64,000 bases of DNA from Nitrospirillum viridazoti (GCF_007827975.1 NZ_VITT01000015.1); one strand, 5' to 3'. Positions 26,749 through 35,972 are shown, counted from the first letter of the stretch. Notes: generated from the sequence alone by a model not told the origin. Made by a program: numbers and translations.

Positions 26749-28051
26749 CGGCATGCGCCGCCCGTTCCAGCCCCTCGCGGAAGTCGGGGTGGGCGATGCC
26801 GATTAGCGCCTGGGCCCGCTCCGCCAGCGTCAGGCCGCGCAGGTTCACCACCCCGAATTCGGTGGCGACGTACTGGACATCGTTGCGCGGCGTCGTCACC
26901 GGCCCCGTCAGGCGCGGGACGATGCGTGAGGCGGTGCCACCGGCGGCGGTGGAATGGCAGGCGATGATGGACTTGCCGCCCTTCGAGGCCGAAGCGCCGC
27001 GCACGAAGTCCAGCTGGCCGCCCGCGGCGCTGTATTGCCAACCGGCGAGGCATTCCGAATTGCAGGCGCCCTGCAGGTCGACCTCCAGCGTGGCGTTGAC
27101 GGAGACCACGGTGTCATTCCGGGCGATCACCGCCGGGTTGTTCACATAGTCCACCGGCTGCGCCTCGCAGTCCGGGTTGCCGTCGAGGAAATCGTACAGC
27201 GCCCGGTCACCCATGGCGAAGGTGAACACCGTCCGCCCCGCGTGGATGGCCTTGCGGCTGTTGTCGACCGCACCCAGGCGCATCAACTCCGCCAGGCCGG
27301 GGGTCATCAGTTCGGTGTGGATGCCCATGTGCCGGCGGTCGTGCAGGGCGGCGCACACGGCGTCGGGCAGGGCGCCGATACCCATCTGCAGGCAGGCGCC
27401 GTCCCCCACCAGATCCGCGATCAGGTGGCCGATCGTCCTGTCGTTGTCCCGAATCCTGGCGGGCGGCACCTCCAGCAGGGGCACCGGATTCTCCACCAGG
27501 GCGGTCACGCGCTCCAGGGGAATGCGGCAATTGCCCAGGACACGGGGCATGGCCGGGTTCACCTCCAGGATTACCTGGCGGGCGCTCTGCGACACGGCCA
27601 GGGCGTAGTCGGTATTGGTGCCCAGGCTGAAGCAGCCGTCCGAATCCATGGGCGCCACCGTGGTCAGCAGCACATCCACGTCCACCTGCCGGCTGAGGAC
27701 GTGCGGCGCCTGGCTGAAGGCGGTGGGGATGAAATCCACCACCGGCAGGCCGTGCGACCCCGCCTCCTTGTCCAGGGCGCGCTCCAGCCCGCCGTGGAAC
27801 AGGCTGACCGGCCGGACGCGGTGGCGCAGGTCGGACCGCAGCAGGGGGGCGGCGTTGGCGAAGGCCAGCAGGTAGTAGAGCGAGAGATCGCCCACCTGCC
27901 TCACCTCGGCCCGCCGGGCCAATGCGCGCAGCAGGGCCGGCGGCTGCGACACGCCCAATCCCATGGCAATGCGGGAACCGGAGGGAATCAGGCCCACGGC
28001 CGCCTCCGCCGCCATGCGGCGCGCGGCATAGGCCTCGGCGTATGGTCCCAT
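26732..28051 (-). CDS. Acetyl-CoA hydrolase/transferase family protein (4-hydroxybutyrate CoA-transferase type)
   Basis: Moves CoA between acyl-CoA and a free acid, or hydrolyses acyl-CoA. The 439-residue protein has both domains of the family: an N-terminal part with GSRIAMGLGVSQPPALLRAL and DVDVLLTTVAPMDSDGCFSLG, and a C-terminal part with LQMGIGALPDAV, HTELMTPGLAELM and VVSVNATLEVDLQG, whose Glu is the expected CoA-thioester nucleophile. It ends HPDFREGLERAAHAAARGC. GGGAGG lies 6 bases before the ATG at 28051; the ATG at 28057 abuts it and is less likely. It is convergent with the MarR gene, and the stop lies inside the tandem repeats. The substrate is not evident. Confidence 0.85.
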   Translation of the reverse strand: MGPYAEAYAARRMAAEAAVGLIPSGSRIAMGLGVSQPPALLRALARRAEVRQVGDLSLYYLLAFANAAPLLRSDLRHRVRPVSLFHGGLERALDKEAGSHGLPVVDFIPTAFSQAPHVLSRQVDVDVLLTTVAPMDSDGCFSLGTNTDYALAVSQSARQVILEVNPAMPRVLGNCRIPLERVTALVENPVPLLEVPPARIRDNDRTIGHLIADLVGDGACLQMGIGALPDAVCAALHDRRHMGIHTELMTPGLAELMRLGAVDNSRKAIHAGRTVFTFAMGDRALYDFLDGNPDCEAQPVDYVNNPAVIARNDTVVSVNATLEVDLQGACNSECLAGWQYSAAGGQLDFVRGASASKGGKSIIACHSTAAGGTASRIVPRLTGPVTTPRNDVQYVATEFGVVNLRGLTLAERAQALIGIAHPDFREGLERAAHAAARGC

Positions 28052-28414
28052 TTTCATCCTCCCGTCCGGCTTGCTCGAACCATCCTGGCATGAAGCCCGG
28101 CCGGCGCCATCCCGTTTTTACCGGTCCCCGCCGTCCGGCCGGCCGCTGTAACAAACAAGCCCCATCACCATCCAGATTCGGCCCAATCGCGGACACAATC
28201 CGGCGGCACAAGTAACCGCAGGGCAAACTTGAGTATTATCCACGCCTGCGTAGCGAACCACTAAGTTTCACCGAGACCGGACCCTGATCCCGGTTGATGG
28301 CGCCGCCTTCCCGCCGCCCTGGGCATTGCGGGAACCTTCCCCTGGTCTTTGGGGTTAAGGCACACGCGGCGCGCCCCATGCGGGTCCGGCTGATCGAAGA
28401 CGAAGGAGATGGAC
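28052..28414. other. 363-base divergent promoter region
   Basis: Separates the CoA-transferase gene (minus) from a secreted-protein gene (plus). No gene is seen. AT-richer stretches are at 28,150-28,260 (including TTGAGTATTATCC). An EcfG-like promoter near the right edge is listed separately. Confidence 0.35.
28331..28356 (+). promoter_or_regulatory. EcfG-like general stress promoter candidate
   Basis: GGAAC (28331-28335) and GGTT (28353-28356) are 17 bases apart, matching the alphaproteobacterial EcfG pattern GGAAC-N16/17-CGTT except for one base. It lies about 58 bases before the start of the secreted protein gene. If real, that gene belongs to the general stress response. Confidence 0.4.
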
Positions 28415-28990
28415 ATGCGGATGCATTTGCTTGCGGCCACGCTGTTGGCCACCGGTCTGATCGGCGGCACGGCCCTGGCCCAGACCGCCGACACCACGAC
28501 CCCGAACGACACGATTTCCCCGCCCGAGGCCAACTCCCCACCGCCCGCCCCCATGGGTGACGAAGGCATGATCGGCCCGGCGACCACCACCACGACCTCT
28601 TCCCAGTCCTACAGCACCGAGAGCCACACCTACATCGTGCGGCCCAAGGGCATGATCTCAACCGGCACCGGCAAGGTGAACACCGCCATGAAGCCGGGCG
28701 ACACCGTGCCCAAGCCCACCTGCCTGGAGGGCACGGAGCCGCGCGTGTGGACCGCCCCGGTGGTGTTCGGCATGCCGCAGGGCAAGGGCCGGGTGGAAGG
28801 CATCGACACCTGGGTCGAGAGCCAGGGCGGCCAGTGGGTGATCAAGTCGGCGATGCGCGCCGGCGAGGGCGACGCCCCGGTCAGCGACAAGGGCCAGGGC
28901 GGCTGGGTCGAGGTCAGCACAATGTGCGCCCTGCCCGGCGTGACCGACAGCCAGCGTGAGGCCGGCGCCATGCAGGGCGCCATGAACTAA
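28415..28990 (+). CDS. Secreted protein of unknown function
   Basis: A 191-residue exported protein with a signal peptide (RMHLLAATLLATGLIGGTAL, then AQT). The mature N-terminus is Pro/Thr/Ser-rich (residues about 25-70, with TTTTTSSQS), suggesting a flexible linker. A more ordered C-terminal part follows (LEGTEPRVWTAPVVFGMPQG, IDTWVESQGGQWVIKS), with two cysteines. AAGGAG at 28403-28408 is 6 bases before ATG 28415, which decides the start. The EcfG-like promoter upstream suggests stress induction. I do not recognise the family. Confidence 0.65.
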   Translation: MRMHLLAATLLATGLIGGTALAQTADTTTPNDTISPPEANSPPPAPMGDEGMIGPATTTTTSSQSYSTESHTYIVRPKGMISTGTGKVNTAMKPGDTVPKPTCLEGTEPRVWTAPVVFGMPQGKGRVEGIDTWVESQGGQWVIKSAMRAGEGDAPVSDKGQGGWVEVSTMCALPGVTDSQREAGAMQGAMN

Positions 28991-29013
28991 GCTTGGCCTA
29001 TGTCTGACGCGCG

Positions 29014-29050
29014 AAGGGCGGTTCCCAGCCGGGGGCCGCCCTTTCCCTTT
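29014..29050 (+). terminator. Hairpin terminator between convergent genes
   Basis: AAGGGCGGTTCCC (29014-29026) pairs over 13 bp, including two G-U pairs, with GGGGGCCGCCCTT (29031-29043), followed by TCCCTTT. It ends the secreted-protein transcript just before the 3' end of dnaE. Confidence 0.7.
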
Positions 29051-29057
29051 ATGGGAA

Positions 29058-32000
29058 TCAGATGTCCTGGACGTCGATGACGCCGGGGATGGAGCGCAAG
29101 GCGGACCGGCTGGCGCTGCTGATCTGGTAGGCCTGGGGCAGCACCAGTTCCACCTCCAGCCGGTCGATCTCCACCATCAGGTGGATCTTGCCCCGGCCGG
29201 CGGGCAGGCGCTTCAGTACCGTCTGCAGGCCTTCCACCGGCGCCTGGTCCTTCAGCGTCACCCGCAGGCCGGACGCGACTTTGGCGACCTCATCCTCCAG
29301 CAACTGCACGCCGCTGCCGGTCAGGCGCAGCTCCTCCCCATTCTGCTGCACGTCCACCGTCATCAGCACGGCCTTGCCCGGCTCCAGATGCTCGCGCGCC
29401 GGTGCCAGCGCCTCGGAGAACAGCGTCACCTCATAAACGCCCGACGCGTCGGACATGCCGATGAAGGCGAAGCGGTTGCCGCTCTTGGCCGTGCGCTCCT
29501 GCCGGGCCACGACGATGCCGGCCATGCGGAAGCGGGTGGATCCGCCGCCGCGCGCCACGATGCCCGGCAGGTCGGCGAAGCGCACCACCTTCAACTTGGC
29601 CAGGGGGGCGGCGAAGGCGTCCAGCGGATGGGCGGAGAGGTAGAAGCCGATGGCCTCGAACTCGTGCCGCAGCTTTTCCAGCGGTTCCCAATCCACCACG
29701 CGCGGCAGTTCCGGCGCCTTCAGCGGAGCGGAAGCGCCGAACAGGCTGTTCATGCCGCTCTCACGCTCGGCCGCCTCGGCCTGGGCGTAGCGCAGCATGA
29801 TTTCGATGGCGGAATGAACCTGGTGGCGGTTGGGTACCAGGCTGTCGAAAGCGCCGGCGGCGGCCAAATTTTCCAGCTGGCGCTTGTTGATGACCTTGTT
29901 GTCCAGGCGGCGGGCGAAGTCGAACAGGTCGCGGTAGGGGCCATTCGCGTCCCGCTCCGCCACCACCGCCGCCATGGCCGGCCCGCCCACGCCCTTGACC
30001 GCAGCCAGGGCATAGCGCACGGCACGATCGCCGTTGGGCAGGATTTCCACGCGGAAGATGTCGCCCGAGTGGTTGATGTCCGGCGGCAGCAGCTTGATCT
30101 TCAGCCGGTCCAGTTCCTGCCGGAACTGGTTCAGCTTGTCGGTGTTGCCCAGATCCAGCGTCATGGACGCGGCCATGAACTCCACCGGGTAATTGGCCTT
30201 GAGGTAGGCCGTCTGGTAGGCGACCAGGGCGTAGGCGGCGGCGTGCGACTTGTTGAAGCCATAGCCCGCGAACTTGTTCACCTGGTCGAAGATCAGGCCC
30301 GCCTGCTCCGCGTCCACCCCGCGCGCCGTGGCGCCGTCGACGAACTTGGAGCGCTCCTTCTCCATCTCCTCCTTGATCTTCTTGCCCATGGCGCGACGCA
30401 ACAGGTCGGCGCCGCCCAGGCTGTAACCGGCCAGCACCTGGGCGATCTGCATCACCTGTTCCTGGTACACCATGATCCCGAAGGTCTCCTTCAGGATGGG
30501 TTCCAGCGAGGGATGCATGTAGTCGGGCTCCTCCTGCCCGTCCTTGACCTTGATGTACTTGGGGATGTTGTCCATCGGGCCCGGCCGGTACAGCGAGACC
30601 AGCGCGATAATGTCCTCGATGCGGTTGGGCTTCATGCGGCGCAGCACGTCGCGCATGCCCGAACTTTCCAGCTGGAACACGCCCGACGCCTCGGCCCGGC
30701 CCAGCAGCCTGTAGGTCTTCTCGTCGTAGAGGTCGAGGTTCAGCAGGTCCAGGTCGGGATTGCGCGGCCGGATCAGCTCCACCGCCTTCTGCAGCACGGT
30801 CAGGGTCTTCAGGCCCAGGAAGTCGAACTTCACCAGGCCGGCCAGTTCCACATACTTCATGTTGAACTGGGTGACCGGCATGTCCGACCGGGGATCGCGG
30901 TACAGCGGCACCAGCTGGTCCAGCGGGCGGTCGCCGATGACTACGCCGGCGGCGTGGGTGGAGGCATGGCGGTACAGGCCTTCCAGCTTCAGCGCCACGC
31001 CGATCAGGCGGTCCACCGTCTCATCCTGGCGGCGCATCTCCTGCAACAGCGGCTCACCGTCCAGCGCCTCCTGCAAGGTGACGGGGTTGGCCGGGTTGTT
31101 GGGCACCATCTTGCAGATGCGGTCGACCTGGCCATAGGGCATTTGCAGCACGCGCCCCACGTCGCGCAGCACGGCGCGGGCCTGCAGCTTACCGAAGGTG
31201 ATGATCTGGGCCACGCGGTCATGGCCGTACTTGGCCTGGACGTAGCGGATGACCTCGTCACGGCGGTCCTGGCAGAAGTCCACGTCGAAGTCGGGCATGG
31301 ACACGCGTTCGGGGTTCAGGAAACGCTCGAACAGCAGGCCGAAGCGGATGGGGTCCAGGTCGGTGATCAGCAGCGACCAGGCAACCAGGGAGCCGGCACC
31401 CGAGCCACGGCCCGGCCCCACGGGGATGCCGTTGTCCTTGGCCCACTTGATGAAGTCCGACACGATCAGGAAGTAGCCGGGGAACTTCATCCGTTCGATG
31501 ACGGACAGCTCGTAATCCAGCCGCTCGCGGTAGCGCTTCTCCGTGTCCGCCTTCTCCTCCTCCCCCATCTCGGGCGTGAAGACATAGCGGGTCAGGCGGA
31601 AGGTCAGGCCGTCATGGGCCTGGGCGCGCAGCTCCTCCGCCTCCGTCCGGCCTTCCTCGGTGGGGAAGTTGGGCAGGATGGGGTTGATCTTGCGCGGCAT
31701 GTAGGCGCAGCGCTGGGCGACCACCACCGTGTTGTCCACCGCCTCCGGCAGGTCGGCGAACAGTGCCCGCATCTCCTGGGCACTCTTGAAATAGTGATCG
31801 GGGGTCAGGCGGCGGCGGTCATCCTGCATGATGAAGGCGCCGTCGGCGATGCACAGCAGGGCGTCGTGCGCCTCGTACATGTCGGCGGTGGCGAAGTAGC
31901 AGTCGTTGGTGGCGACCAGCGGCAGGTCGTGGGCGTAGGCCAGGTCGACCAGCGCGCCCTCGATGCGCTGCTCCGCCCGGCCGATGGCAGTGTCCTTGTC

Positions 32001-32552
32001 ATGTCGCATCAGCTCGACATAGAGGCGCCCCGGGAACAGGCGTTTCAGTTCCTGCAGCAGCTCGGCCGCGGCCGTCGCCTGGCCTTCCAGCAGCAGGCGC
32101 CCCACCCCGCCGTGGATGCCGCCGGTCAGCGCGATCAGCCCGTCGCTATGCCCGTCCAGCGCCGCCATGGACACCTGGGGCTCCAGCCCCGGTTCCGTCT
32201 CCATGTACGCCTTGCTGATCAGCTCCATCAGGTTGGCGTAGCCCTTGGCGTTCTGGGCCAGCAGCACCAGCTGGTCAGCGCCGAAGGTGCCGGGGCGCTG
32301 CGACCCGCGCGTGGTGGCGACGGGACCCCAGCGGCCGATCCACATCTGGCAGCCGACGATGGGCTGCACGCCCGCGTCCGACGCCGCCATGGCGAATTCC
32401 AGGCTGCCGAACAGGTTGCCGGTATCCGTTACCGCCACCGCCGGCATGGCGTTCTTGGTGCACAGCTTCACCAGCTCCTTCACCTTGATCGCCCCTTCGG
32501 ACAGCGAATAGGCGGAATGGGTGCGCAGGTGGATGAAGCCGGGATGGGACAT
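29058..32552 (-). CDS. dnaE: DNA polymerase III alpha subunit
   Basis: Catalytic subunit of the replicative DNA polymerase. The 1,164-residue length matches DnaE. An N-terminal PHP domain begins FIHLRTHSAYSLSEGAIKV. The polymerase core shows VGPGRGSGAGSLVAW and MPDFDVDFCQDRRDEVI with the catalytic Asp residues, then the finger region (FQLESSGMRDVLRRMKPN, RPGPMDNIPKYI). The helix-hairpin-helix part is near GYGFNKSHAAAYALVAYQTA, and an OB-fold is at the C-terminus (FRMAGIVVARQERTAKSGNR). The start at 32552 gives the normal DnaE N-terminus; about 36 upstream codons are in frame but have no family match. A terminator separates it from ahpF. Confidence 0.98.
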   Translation of the reverse strand: MSHPGFIHLRTHSAYSLSEGAIKVKELVKLCTKNAMPAVAVTDTGNLFGSLEFAMAASDAGVQPIVGCQMWIGRWGPVATTRGSQRPGTFGADQLVLLAQNAKGYANLMELISKAYMETEPGLEPQVSMAALDGHSDGLIALTGGIHGGVGRLLLEGQATAAAELLQELKRLFPGRLYVELMRHDKDTAIGRAEQRIEGALVDLAYAHDLPLVATNDCYFATADMYEAHDALLCIADGAFIMQDDRRRLTPDHYFKSAQEMRALFADLPEAVDNTVVVAQRCAYMPRKINPILPNFPTEEGRTEAEELRAQAHDGLTFRLTRYVFTPEMGEEEKADTEKRYRERLDYELSVIERMKFPGYFLIVSDFIKWAKDNGIPVGPGRGSGAGSLVAWSLLITDLDPIRFGLLFERFLNPERVSMPDFDVDFCQDRRDEVIRYVQAKYGHDRVAQIITFGKLQARAVLRDVGRVLQMPYGQVDRICKMVPNNPANPVTLQEALDGEPLLQEMRRQDETVDRLIGVALKLEGLYRHASTHAAGVVIGDRPLDQLVPLYRDPRSDMPVTQFNMKYVELAGLVKFDFLGLKTLTVLQKAVELIRPRNPDLDLLNLDLYDEKTYRLLGRAEASGVFQLESSGMRDVLRRMKPNRIEDIIALVSLYRPGPMDNIPKYIKVKDGQEEPDYMHPSLEPILKETFGIMVYQEQVMQIAQVLAGYSLGGADLLRRAMGKKIKEEMEKERSKFVDGATARGVDAEQAGLIFDQVNKFAGYGFNKSHAAAYALVAYQTAYLKANYPVEFMAASMTLDLGNTDKLNQFRQELDRLKIKLLPPDINHSGDIFRVEILPNGDRAVRYALAAVKGVGGPAMAAVVAERDANGPYRDLFDFARRLDNKVINKRQLENLAAAGAFDSLVPNRHQVHSAIEIMLRYAQAEAAERESGMNSLFGASAPLKAPELPRVVDWEPLEKLRHEFEAIGFYLSAHPLDAFAAPLAKLKVVRFADLPGIVARGGGSTRFRMAGIVVARQERTAKSGNRFAFIGMSDASGVYEVTLFSEALAPAREHLEPGKAVLMTVDVQQNGEELRLTGSGVQLLEDEVAKVASGLRVTLKDQAPVEGLQTVLKRLPAGRGKIHLMVEIDRLEVELVLPQAYQISSASRSALRSIPGVIDVQDI

Positions 32553-32649
32553 GGGGCGGAATGGTCCGGGACAGGGGTGGGATGGGCAGTTTACGAAGGC
32601 CGCGGAGGCCGCGTCACCTGTCCTCTCGGCAACCCCGATTCCCCCAATG

Positions 32650-32704
32650 AAAACGCCCACCTGGAGAGGGCGCCGGTGTTACCCGGCACCACCCCAGGTG
32701 GGCG
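32650..32704 (-). terminator. Terminator after ahpF
   Basis: CGCCCACCTGG (32654-32664) pairs perfectly with CCAGGTGGGCG (32694-32704). The loop contains an inner GCCGG/CCGGC stem. On the minus strand the stem is followed directly by TTTTC, as expected for an intrinsic terminator. It starts 23 bases beyond the ahpF stop and leaves dnaE with its own promoter. Confidence 0.75.
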
Positions 32705-32726
32705 CTGTACTCTACGCTCGTGCGAC

Positions 32727-34289
32727 TCAGGCGGCCTGGACGGAAGAGCGGATCAGGTGGTCGAAGGCGCCCAGGGAGGCCTTGGCCCCTTCGCCCATGG
32801 CGATGATGATCTGCTTGTAGGGCACCGTGGTGACGTCGCCGGCGGCGAAGATGCCGGGGACGGAGGTTTCACCATGGTGGCCGACGATCACCTCGCCGCG
32901 CTGGGTTAGTTCCACCGTGCCCCGCAGCCAGTCGGTGTTGGGCAGCAGGCCGATCTGCACGAAGATGCCCTCCAGCGCTAGGCGGTGCGTCTCACCCGAG
33001 GCGCGGTCCTTGTAGACAAGGCCGTTCACCTTCTGGCCGTCGCCCGTGACCTCGGTGGTCTGGGCCTGGGTCAGGATGGTGACGTTGGCCAGGCTCTTCA
33101 GCTTGGTCACCAGCACCGCGTCGGCGCGCAGCTGGCTGTCGAACTCCAGCAGCGTGACGTGGGCGACGATGCCGGCCAGGTCGATGGCCGCCTCGACGCC
33201 GGAGTTGCCGCCGCCGATCACCGCCACGCGCTTGCCCTTGAACAGGGGGCCGTCGCAGTGCGGGCAGAAGGCGACACCCTTGGTCTTGTACTGCTCCTCG
33301 CCGGGCACCTTCATTTCGCGCCAGCGGGCGCCGGTGGCCAGGATCAGGGCCTTGGCCTTCAGCTTGGCGCCGCTTTCCAGCGTCACCTCGTGCAGGCCGT
33401 CCACCGTGGCCAGCGCCTTGGCGCGCTGCTGGTTCATGATGTCCACCTCATAGGTGCGGACATGCTCTTCCAGGCTGCGGACCAGCTTCGGCCCTTCCGT
33501 CGCGGTGACGGAGATGAAGTTCTCGATGCCCAGCGTGTCCATGACCTGGCCGCCGAAGCGCTCGGCCACGATGCCGGTGCGGATGCCCTTGCGGGCGGCA
33601 TAGATGGCGGCCGCGGCGCCAGCGGGGCCACCGCCCACCACCAGCACGTCGAACGGGTCCTTGGCGTCGATCTTGGCGGCCTCGCGGGCAACGGAGCTGG
33701 TGTCCAGCTTCGCCAGAATCTCCTCCAGGTCCATGCGGCCCTGGCCGAAGGGCTCGCCGTTCAGGAAGATGGCCGGCACGCCCATGATCTGGCGCTTGGT
33801 CACCTCATCCTGGAAGACGCCACCATCGATCATTTCATGGCGGATGCGGGGGTTCAGCACCGCCATCAGGTTCAGGGCCTGCACCACGTCCGGGCAGTTG
33901 TGGCAGGTCAGCGAGATGAAGGTCTCGAAGTGGTAGTCGCCCTCGATGGCCTTGATCTGCGCGATGACCTCGTCGCTGACCTTGGGCGGATAGCCGCCGG
34001 CCTGCAGCAGCGCCAGCACCAGCGAGGTGAACTCGTGGCCCATGGGCAGGCCGCTGAAGCGGATGCCGATGTCGCCGGCCGGGCGGTTGACGGTGAAGGA
34101 CGGGCGGCGGCCGGCGCCGTCCACGTTCTCGTTGATGTTCACCAGGGTGGAGGCTTCGGCGATATCGGCCAGCAGCTCCATCATCTGGCGGGAGGTGGCG
34201 CTATCGTCCGGGTAAGCAACAATCTCGATCGGCTGCTTCACCCGTTCCAGATAGGCCTTCAATTGGGTCTTGAGATTGGCGTCCAACAT
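32727..34289 (-). CDS. ahpF: Alkyl hydroperoxide reductase subunit F
   Basis: NAD(P)H-dependent flavoprotein that recharges AhpC. The 520-residue protein has the full AhpF layout: an N-terminal pair of thioredoxin-like folds with the CxxC centre SLTCHNCPDV (Cys129/Cys132), an FAD-binding motif VLVVGGGPAGAAAAIYAAR (residues 215-233), a second CxxC in VAFCPHCDGPLF (Cys342/Cys345), an NAD-binding GGGNSGVEAAIDLAG, and a C-terminal FAD segment (GIFAAGDVTTVPYKQIII). It follows ahpC on the same strand with a 270-base gap containing a strong hairpin, which would lower ahpF relative to ahpC. Confidence 0.97.
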   Translation of the reverse strand: MLDANLKTQLKAYLERVKQPIEIVAYPDDSATSRQMMELLADIAEASTLVNINENVDGAGRRPSFTVNRPAGDIGIRFSGLPMGHEFTSLVLALLQAGGYPPKVSDEVIAQIKAIEGDYHFETFISLTCHNCPDVVQALNLMAVLNPRIRHEMIDGGVFQDEVTKRQIMGVPAIFLNGEPFGQGRMDLEEILAKLDTSSVAREAAKIDAKDPFDVLVVGGGPAGAAAAIYAARKGIRTGIVAERFGGQVMDTLGIENFISVTATEGPKLVRSLEEHVRTYEVDIMNQQRAKALATVDGLHEVTLESGAKLKAKALILATGARWREMKVPGEEQYKTKGVAFCPHCDGPLFKGKRVAVIGGGNSGVEAAIDLAGIVAHVTLLEFDSQLRADAVLVTKLKSLANVTILTQAQTTEVTGDGQKVNGLVYKDRASGETHRLALEGIFVQIGLLPNTDWLRGTVELTQRGEVIVGHHGETSVPGIFAAGDVTTVPYKQIIIAMGEGAKASLGAFDHLIRSSVQAA

Positions 34290-34514
34290 CGGGGCGGGCT
34301 TTCTGGCGGAGATTGGGGGAAAGGGCGGGCAAAGAGAGGGCGGTCACCGGCGCCAGGAAAGGCGGCCAGATGCGCATTTTGAAACGTAATGTGACAGGCG
34401 GACTGTTCAAGCGGGCGCGCCACCGATGGCGTCGCGGCGGTATCGCGGCCCGGACCTAAGCCTTCGAGGGCGCGGGGCCGGGAGGCATCCGGGGACCCGA
34501 GGGCCCCCGGACGG

Positions 34515-34540
34515 GGACCGGGACGTCGCCGTCCCGGTCC
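34515..34540 (-). terminator. Hairpin between ahpC and ahpF
   Basis: GGACCGGGACG (34515-34525) pairs perfectly with CGTCCCGGTCC (34530-34540) over a 4-base loop, 19 bases beyond the ahpC stop on the minus strand. Without a T run it is probably a partial terminator or an mRNA-stabilising 3' structure that lets ahpC exceed ahpF. Confidence 0.5.
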
Positions 34541-34559
34541 GGCATCAACCAACGAGGGA

Positions 34560-35123
34560 TCAGATCTTGCCGACCAGATCCAGCGACGGCTTCAGGGTCT
34601 CGGCACCCTCGGTCCACTTGGCCGGGCACACTTCGCCGGGGTGGGCGGCCACGTACTGGGCGGCCTTCACCTTGCGCAGCAGCTCACCCGCGTCACGGCC
34701 GATGCCGTTGTCGTGGATTTCGCACAGCTTGATCTGGCCTTCGGGGTTGATCACGAAGGTGCCGCGCAGGGCCAGGCCCTCTTCCTCGATCAGGACGTCG
34801 AAGTTGCGGGCCAGCACGGCGGTCGGGTCGCCGACCAGCGGGTACCCCACCTTGGAGATGGTGTCGGAGGTGTCGTGCCAGGCCTTGTGAGCGAAGTGGG
34901 TGTCGGTCGACACGCCGTAGATCTCCACGCCCAGCTTCTGGAACTCGGCGTAGTTGTCAGCCAGGTCGCCCAACTCGGTCGGGCACACGAAGGTGAAGTC
35001 GGCCGGGTAGAACACCACCACGGACCACTTGCCCTTCAGGTCGGCTTCGGTCACGGGCACGAACTTGCCGTTGTGGTAAGCGGTCGCCTTGAAGGGCTTC
35101 ACTTCGGTATTGATGAGGGACAT
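34560..35123 (-). CDS. ahpC: Alkyl hydroperoxide reductase subunit C (peroxiredoxin)
   Basis: Typical 2-Cys peroxiredoxin that reduces hydrogen peroxide and organic peroxides. The 187-residue length is exact for AhpC. The peroxidatic cysteine is in FYPADFTFVCPTE (Cys47) and the resolving cysteine in HPGEVCPAKW (Cys166), with the GxRG-type region ALRGTFVINPEGQI between. The start at 35123 (MSLINTEVKPF) is the standard AhpC start, with AAGGAA upstream. ahpF follows in the same direction. Upstream is an AT-rich palindromic promoter region. Confidence 0.98.
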   Translation of the reverse strand: MSLINTEVKPFKATAYHNGKFVPVTEADLKGKWSVVVFYPADFTFVCPTELGDLADNYAEFQKLGVEIYGVSTDTHFAHKAWHDTSDTISKVGYPLVGDPTAVLARNFDVLIEEEGLALRGTFVINPEGQIKLCEIHDNGIGRDAGELLRKVKAAQYVAAHPGEVCPAKWTEGAETLKPSLDLVGKI

Positions 35124-35246
35124 CGTTAATTCCTTGGCTGTTGAATTAATGAATAGCGGTCGGTTTCGGCGGGGCGCCCCGGCCGCGACCCCCATCCGGG
35201 GCCCTGCGGCGTTCGCCCTACCGACGAACAGGACCATACCGGCATC

Positions 35247-35265
35247 TTAGAATAATTCCAATTAT
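35247..35265 (-). promoter_or_regulatory. AT-rich palindromic site in the ahpC promoter region (gap 35,124-35,444)
   Basis: ATAATT-CC-AATTAT (35252-35265) is a palindrome with a 2-base centre, about 130 bases upstream of ahpC in a strikingly AT-rich patch. Overlapping it, TTAGAA-N3-TTCCAA (35247-35261) resembles an Irr/ICE or Fur-type box. OxyR is another candidate regulator but I see no clear OxyR spacing. The rest of this 321-base gap holds no gene. Confidence 0.4.
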
Positions 35266-35444
35266 AAAAATTGAGAGCCGTTTGCAGTCGCAGCATGCCA
35301 GCGTCGCGATGCGCGACGGGCCCCACCCCTTGGCATGGCGCCGGGCGGGGCGATTGGGCGGGGCGACGGTCCCGGACCAACCGGTGCGGGCCGGCCGGGC
35401 TCCATCTTAAGAGCAGCGGCGGTGAAGCGCCACCGCTAAGCCCC

Positions 35445-35972
35445 TTATCCCTGGGGGATGGTCAAGCCCTCGCCCTTGCAGGCGGCGACGAAGTCATTCA
35501 ACACCTTGCCTATCACCTGCGGCACCATGGCCTTGGACTTGGCCATGGTCTGCTGCATGACCTTTGGCATCTGGGTGATCAGCTTGGCCCCCGCCGGCGT
35601 GTCATAGAACGCCAGCACCTGCTCCAGCTCCGATTCCGTGAACAGCTCCGCATAGGTCGTGGCGATGGCGTCGGTCATGGGGGCCAGGGCCGTTTTGAAA
35701 TCCGGCAGCAACCGCTTGTCGACCAGGCCCTGCACGTCGGCCTCCCGACCTGGGTTGGCGATCTTCAGTTTCTGCACCAGGGGATCGATGGCCACAGGCA
35801 GTATCTGCTGCATCAGGTCGCCGGTGTGCGTCTTCTCTATCAGCTTGTGCGCCAGCTCCAGCGATTTCGGCGATGGCGTCCCGGCGTTCTGGGTAGCGGC
35901 GTTTTGGGCGAAGGCCGGAGCGGCCACCATGACCCACGCGCCGATCAGGCCGGCGGCAATTCCCTTCAACAA
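35445..35972 (-). CDS. Secreted DUF2059 protein, copy B
   Basis: An exported 175-residue protein with a DUF2059 domain (LAFYDTPAGAKLITQMPKVM is the diagnostic stretch) preceded by a helical region (LELAHKLIEKTHTGDLMQQI, NPGREADVQGLVDKRLLPDF). It ends CKGEGLTIPQG. The start is uncertain: AAGGGG lies 8 bases before a TTG at 35972, which begins the signal peptide and matches the paralogue; a GTG at 36011 would add 13 residues without a good ribosome site. It is a tandem paralogue of the next gene upstream. DUF2059 proteins have no agreed function. Confidence 0.75.
   Translation of the reverse strand: MLKGIAAGLIGAWVMVAAPAFAQNAATQNAGTPSPKSLELAHKLIEKTHTGDLMQQILPVAIDPLVQKLKIANPGREADVQGLVDKRLLPDFKTALAPMTDAIATTYAELFTESELEQVLAFYDTPAGAKLITQMPKVMQQTMAKSKAMVPQVIGKVLNDFVAACKGEGLTIPQG

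Noticed and set aside
29181..32909. A long open frame on the plus strand across dnaE
   Set aside because: It is antisense to a complete dnaE, has no recognisable domain, and long antisense frames are common in GC-rich genes. Similar frames opposite the flagellin, amidohydrolase, patatin and moeA genes were dismissed for the same reason.
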